Part shown: positions 61,313 to 64,000 of the stretch, piece by piece | How the letters are laid out: each line of letters opens with the position of its first letter | How positions within the stretch are numbered: the stretch's first letter is position 1 | From: Rhynchopus euleeides | Lineage: Eukaryota; Euglenozoa; Diplonemea; Diplonemida; Diplonemidae | Direction of reading: 5' to 3' | Length of the DNA: 64,000 nucleotides | Assembly: GCA_963210315.1 (NCBI GenBank) | Contig: OY723296.1 | Coordinates: 682,001 to 746,000 of the forward strand | Made by a program: the position numbers and the translations under genes | Notes under the pieces: generated by a model | Told to the model about the DNA's origin: nothing | Seen by the model: only the letters and a program-made list of their open reading frames with translations | Database searches by the model: none

Positions 61313-63856
61313 CTACAAGATACTCTTTGGCCTCTGTACTGAGTGTTGCATTGGACGCTTCCACCCTTCTACGAGCACACCCCTGGTGTATTTATCCGCC
61401 TTCTGCTCTGTCGTCGACACCCAGGAGCACACGATGTGGAGATTTGCCCGCTCCGCGAGCATGAACATATCCCCGATGATGCCGTTCGACATATAGTCGG
61501 AAGAATGGCCCCTCTGAATGCTGTGCACCGCCGGCAGGTTGTCCACCTTCAAGAGCACCCTCGAAGCTCCCACGGAACGAGCCGTAAGGGCCACTGCCTG
61601 ACGGGCAGCGTACAGTTCCTTGACGTATATGTGCCATTGCCGCATTTCGTTGTCGAAATCGCCCTGGGCCACCTGCAGCTCGGTACCCTCCAGAACTGCC
61701 GCCCACGACGCAGACGACGCATCAGACCACGCTACTACGGAACGTGCCGGGGGTAGGTCCACCCATCTGTTCTCTTGCATGCATCGGACCCGCGCCTTGA
61801 TGTCCTGCACCACCGATGGGCGTACGCTTGTCGCCATGTCCCACTTCGCGACGTCCGAGAGCGTCTCCCGCGATAGGTCTCTCATGAAGCTCAGCGTGGC
61901 GCGGAGGAAGCACAGTGGGCGTCTCGTCGTGTATGAGTGCCACACCAGACTCCCCACCACCTTGTACACACCCCTCGGGGTTGACTGTCCCTCCAGGACC
62001 TCCGTGTACTCCTGGCGTGACAGGAATTTCTGGATCCATTTCGGGTCGGTCCGGAAACGGTGCCTTGCCAGGTCGAAAGACAGCCCAAACGCCGAGAAGT
62101 GCTGGGTCGGGGTCCCGTAGCCCTCCTGGTGGAGGTTCATCTTTGCATTGACGCTGTCGCACCGTTTCATGAATCTGTGGAACGCCGCCGCCGCGCCTGC
62201 TGCCGATGCACCCGTGATGATGAAGTTGTCCACCCATGTCGCCCCCTCGTCCGGGGGGAGCAGTGCTCTGGCCGCCCGATGGGCTATGCAGGGAGCGAAC
62301 TTCCACCCCATGCACAGCGCCTTCATCCGCGTGCACGTGAAGTCTCCGCGAGCCTTGCCCAAGTTCACCCCGAAAAAGTCGCGGATGTATGGGTGCACTG
62401 GGAACTGGTAGAACCAGCTGAGGCCGTCCGTCAGCACCGCCCAATCCGCTCGCACCACTTGCTCGACCACCTCTGTGATGCGTGGGAGGAGCATGTCGGG
62501 GGGGTGCACCATGCAGCCATTGAGTCTCCGTCCATCGAGTACGAAACGCAGGCCCCCCGAGCTCTTTTCGACAGTGAAGCCGTGCAGGACCACCTTCGCA
62601 CTGTCGGCCTCCTCCAGCACCTGGAAGTCCTTCAGCGCCTCGAGGTAGCCCTTCATGTGCTTTGAGATGTTGAGCCGAAAACTCCTGTCCGCCTCGATGG
62701 TCGACAGCGCCCCGGGGAGAAAACACTGCTGGAAGACCTCCTTGTCCGTGATGATGTCCAAAATCCCCGTCAGCTCCCCTGCTGTGTCCAACTCCCGGAG
62801 CCTCTCCAGGTCAATGAAGCTGCGGCAGATGTCCGCGATGTAGTCGGAAGTCGGTGGTTCCTTCACCGCCGGCGGCTTGCTCCGTGAGGCACCCACTCTG
62901 ACTGACAGCACCTCGTCGTATAGGGAGTCCAGCCCGGGCCCCGGTTCCTCGGTGTGTTGAGCATCCTCCTCTCTTGTGGTCTCTGCAGGCCCCTCACTCC
63001 GTGGCCGTCCCGTCGGCTTCCTCTCATATTTCTTCGCCTTTGGAAGCCAGGCCACTCCCGGGATGGTGGCTCGCAGCAAGTCCTTCACATGGCCTCCTTG
63101 AGCTTCAGGGACATCACCGCCGTCACGTTCACCCTCTGTAAACCTGCCTCCGCCACATACCGCACCAGCGTGTCGGTTGACTCGTGTCTCGTCAGGAACC
63201 GCAGTTCGTCCAGGGGTACCTTCTGTCGGATCAGGTGCTGAGCTGCCCCCCTCCGGAGCGAGTGAGACGTCAGGTCCTTGTTGACTCGTTGCAGTGCCTT
63301 CCCGATGTGGCTGGAGGTGATACACGACCGGAACAGTAGTGCGTGTGGGTCCGTCAGCGCCGTCAGCCTGTCTCGCAGAACTGCCGTAAGGTCGTCCGGC
63401 AGGTGGTGGCCCGTGAACCGCCCCAGCTTGAAAGGGTCGCCCTTGGTCTCGTGCCAGTGTACCGCCACGATCCCGTCCTCCCGGATGTGTACCTCGCTCT
63501 TCTTGAGACGTAACACGTCGGACGCCCGTCCCGCCGTGACCCAGCACATGGCAATCGCCAACCTCCGTAGGGGTTGCTGCTCGCGCTCCAACGCTGCGGA
63601 AACTTCCGCCGGCTGTGCGGGGCGGGCCTGGCTGCTTGGCACTAGTGCGCCCGCCCGCCGCAAACTGCGTCGGTAGTCCTGGAGGAGCTGAGATTCGGCG
63701 ATGCGGATGTTGCTGATTCGCCTCAGCGCCCCCGCCACGTCCATGGTATATTGAAGGGCTGAGCTGTGGCTGATGCCATCCAGCTCCCTCTTCTTCTCCA
63801 CCCACAGAATCAGCGCCATGTCGGGGTTGAGCGCCTCTCCATTCTTTTCCTCCCAT
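61313..63856 (-). CDS. Reverse transcriptase/RNase H
   Basis: The frame is 847 codons, but the first ~257 overlap the recombinase gene and are its shadow, so the true start is near or after 63085 or needs a frameshift. RT domain about 400-620: motif A LTDGLSWFYQF (Asp 477) and motif C WVDNFIITG (Asp 543, with Asn 544 where most RTs have Asp). RNase H about 705-830 with all four acidic residues: AWSDAS (Asp 712), KELYAA (Glu 747), LLKVDN (Asp 772) and QKADKYTR (Asp 821). It copies element RNA and degrades the template. The frame is uninterrupted. The length and domain set fit DIRS/VIPER-type RT/RH without an integrase. Confidence 0.88.
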   Translation of the reverse strand: MGGKEWRGAQPRHGADSVGGEEEGAGWHQPQLSPSIYHGRGGGAEANQQHPHRRISAPPGLPTQFAAGGRTSAKQPGPPRTAGGSFRSVGARAATPTEVGDCHVLGHGGTGVRRVTSQEERGTHPGGRDRGGTLARDQGRPFQAGAVHGPPPAGRPYGSSARQADGADGPTRTTVPVVYHLQPHREGTATSQQGPDVSLAPEGGSSAPDPTEGTPGRTAVPDETRVNRHAGAVCGGGRFTEGERDGGDVPEAQGGHVKDLLRATIPGVAWLPKAKKYERKPTGRPRSEGPAETTREEDAQHTEEPGPGLDSLYDEVLSVRVGASRSKPPAVKEPPTSDYIADICRSFIDLERLRELDTAGELTGILDIITDKEVFQQCFLPGALSTIEADRSFRLNISKHMKGYLEALKDFQVLEEADSAKVVLHGFTVEKSSGGLRFVLDGRRLNGCMVHPPDMLLPRITEVVEQVVRADWAVLTDGLSWFYQFPVHPYIRDFFGVNLGKARGDFTCTRMKALCMGWKFAPCIAHRAARALLPPDEGATWVDNFIITGASAAGAAAAFHRFMKRCDSVNAKMNLHQEGYGTPTQHFSAFGLSFDLARHRFRTDPKWIQKFLSRQEYTEVLEGQSTPRGVYKVVGSLVWHSYTTRRPLCFLRATLSFMRDLSRETLSDVAKWDMATSVRPSVVQDIKARVRCMQENRWVDLPPARSVVAWSDASSASWAAVLEGTELQVAQGDFDNEMRQWHIYVKELYAARQAVALTARSVGASRVLLKVDNLPAVHSIQRGHSSDYMSNGIIGDMFMLAERANLHIVCSWVSTTEQKADKYTRGVLVEGWKRPMQHSVQRPKSIL

Positions 63857-63957
63857 CCCCTCTTGAACTCCGTATACCTCCGCAGCGTGCTCTGCATACT
63901 CTTCCAGTACGGCCCCGAAACTGCGTTTCCCAGCGTCTCCTGCGCCGCGTTGATCAC
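63085..63957 (-). CDS. Tyrosine recombinase of the retroelement
   Basis: 290 residues. It has the full phage-integrase catalytic set: Arg 144 (TAGRASDVLRL), His 232-x-x-Arg 235 (SHSLRRGAA), His 258 (LTRHESTDT) and Tyr 267 (VRYVAEA); a Lys in HETKGDPF (172) is in the usual beta-hairpin position. The N-terminal helical part (about 15-110) matches the core-binding domain. It would integrate the circular DNA copy of the retroelement without target duplication. The start at 63957 lies near the window edge; upstream in-frame codons beyond the window cannot be excluded. The gene overlaps the RT frame. Confidence 0.88.
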   Translation of the reverse strand: MINAAQETLGNAVSGPYWKSMQSTLRRYTEFKRGWEEKNGEALNPDMALILWVEKKRELDGISHSSALQYTMDVAGALRRISNIRIAESQLLQDYRRSLRRAGALVPSSQARPAQPAEVSAALEREQQPLRRLAIAMCWVTAGRASDVLRLKKSEVHIREDGIVAVHWHETKGDPFKLGRFTGHHLPDDLTAVLRDRLTALTDPHALLFRSCITSSHIGKALQRVNKDLTSHSLRRGAAQHLIRQKVPLDELRFLTRHESTDTLVRYVAEAGLQRVNVTAVMSLKLKEAM

Positions 63958-64000
63958 ACGTGTCTGCTGGTGGTCTGGAAGGGATGTCTCTTGCTGTCGC

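Larger units (their letters stand above)
61313..64000 (-). mobile_element. Tyrosine-recombinase retroelement (VIPER/DIRS-like), 5' part outside the window
   Basis: Two genes on the minus strand: tyrosine recombinase first (63957-63085), then RT/RNase H (to 61313), overlapping in different frames. This order is that of VIPER/TATE, not of DIRS-1. A GAG-type gene and the left terminus would lie to the right of 64000. The 3' terminus lies in 61167-61312; its exact position could not be fixed. Confidence 0.85.

Noticed and set aside
1..64000. tRNA, rRNA or spliced-leader RNA genes
   Set aside because: No cloverleaf with a GTTCRANNC arm or conserved rRNA stretch was recognised by eye on either strand; a covariance search would be needed to exclude them.

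Overview
The window reads as nuclear DNA of a protist, most likely a euglenozoan and perhaps a diplonemid; the lineage is an inference. Four things point there. A tyrosine-recombinase retroelement at the right end has its recombinase gene ahead of its RT/RNase H gene, the order known from trypanosomatid VIPER/TATE elements. A membrane nucleotide cyclase has the catalytic signature of kinetoplastid receptor adenylyl cyclases. Pyrimidine-rich tracts ending in CAG lie just upstream of several start codons, as expected for spliced-leader trans-splicing. A papain-type protease exon begins at a 3' splice acceptor. The host genes are long, GC-rich and on the minus strand.

Layout. 1-2963 is a 41-bp satellite. 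2964-22900 is almost pure mobile and repeat DNA: AACCGGTT repeats, several TA-flanked inverted-repeat elements (called A, B, C and M here), a 4.3-kb palindrome interrupted by a hAT-like insertion with an 8-bp target duplication, and a decayed CACTA-like transposon (El1). 23291-28141 encodes a large multi-span membrane protein with a C-terminal pseudokinase. 28615-32597 is an intact-looking CACTA-like transposon (El2) with two genes. 33170-36490 carries a receptor-like protein (dead subtilase ectodomain, one TM, active-looking kinase); a second, mosaically diverged copy is at 56578-60075. 36872-37546 is an unknown gene or exon. 38099-41347 is a third CACTA-like element (El3) with a broken transposase gene. 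41350-46006 holds no recognisable gene. 46009-47984 is a pair of abutting TA-flanked elements (M2, E4). 48072-49844 is an unknown multi-span membrane protein. 51125-53218 is the nucleotide cyclase. 54873-55890 is a second 41-bp array, palindromic and inverted on itself. 60546-61150 is the catalytic exon of a C1A protease whose upstream exon is not visible. 61313 to the right edge is the retroelement.

How the parts relate. The host genes look like surface sensing or signalling proteins: two receptor kinases with dead-protease ectodomains, one pseudokinase receptor and one cyclase. The most interesting mobile system is the three-member CACTA-like family (El1, El2, El3). Each member has TIRs starting 5'-CAC, its own dense subterminal repeat motif, a small first gene and a second gene with conserved acidic motifs; C-terminal C2H2 fingers are visible in El2 and El3. 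Four junctions where one element ends and another begins share a single TA dinucleotide, which suggests recurrent insertion at the TA target duplication of an older element.
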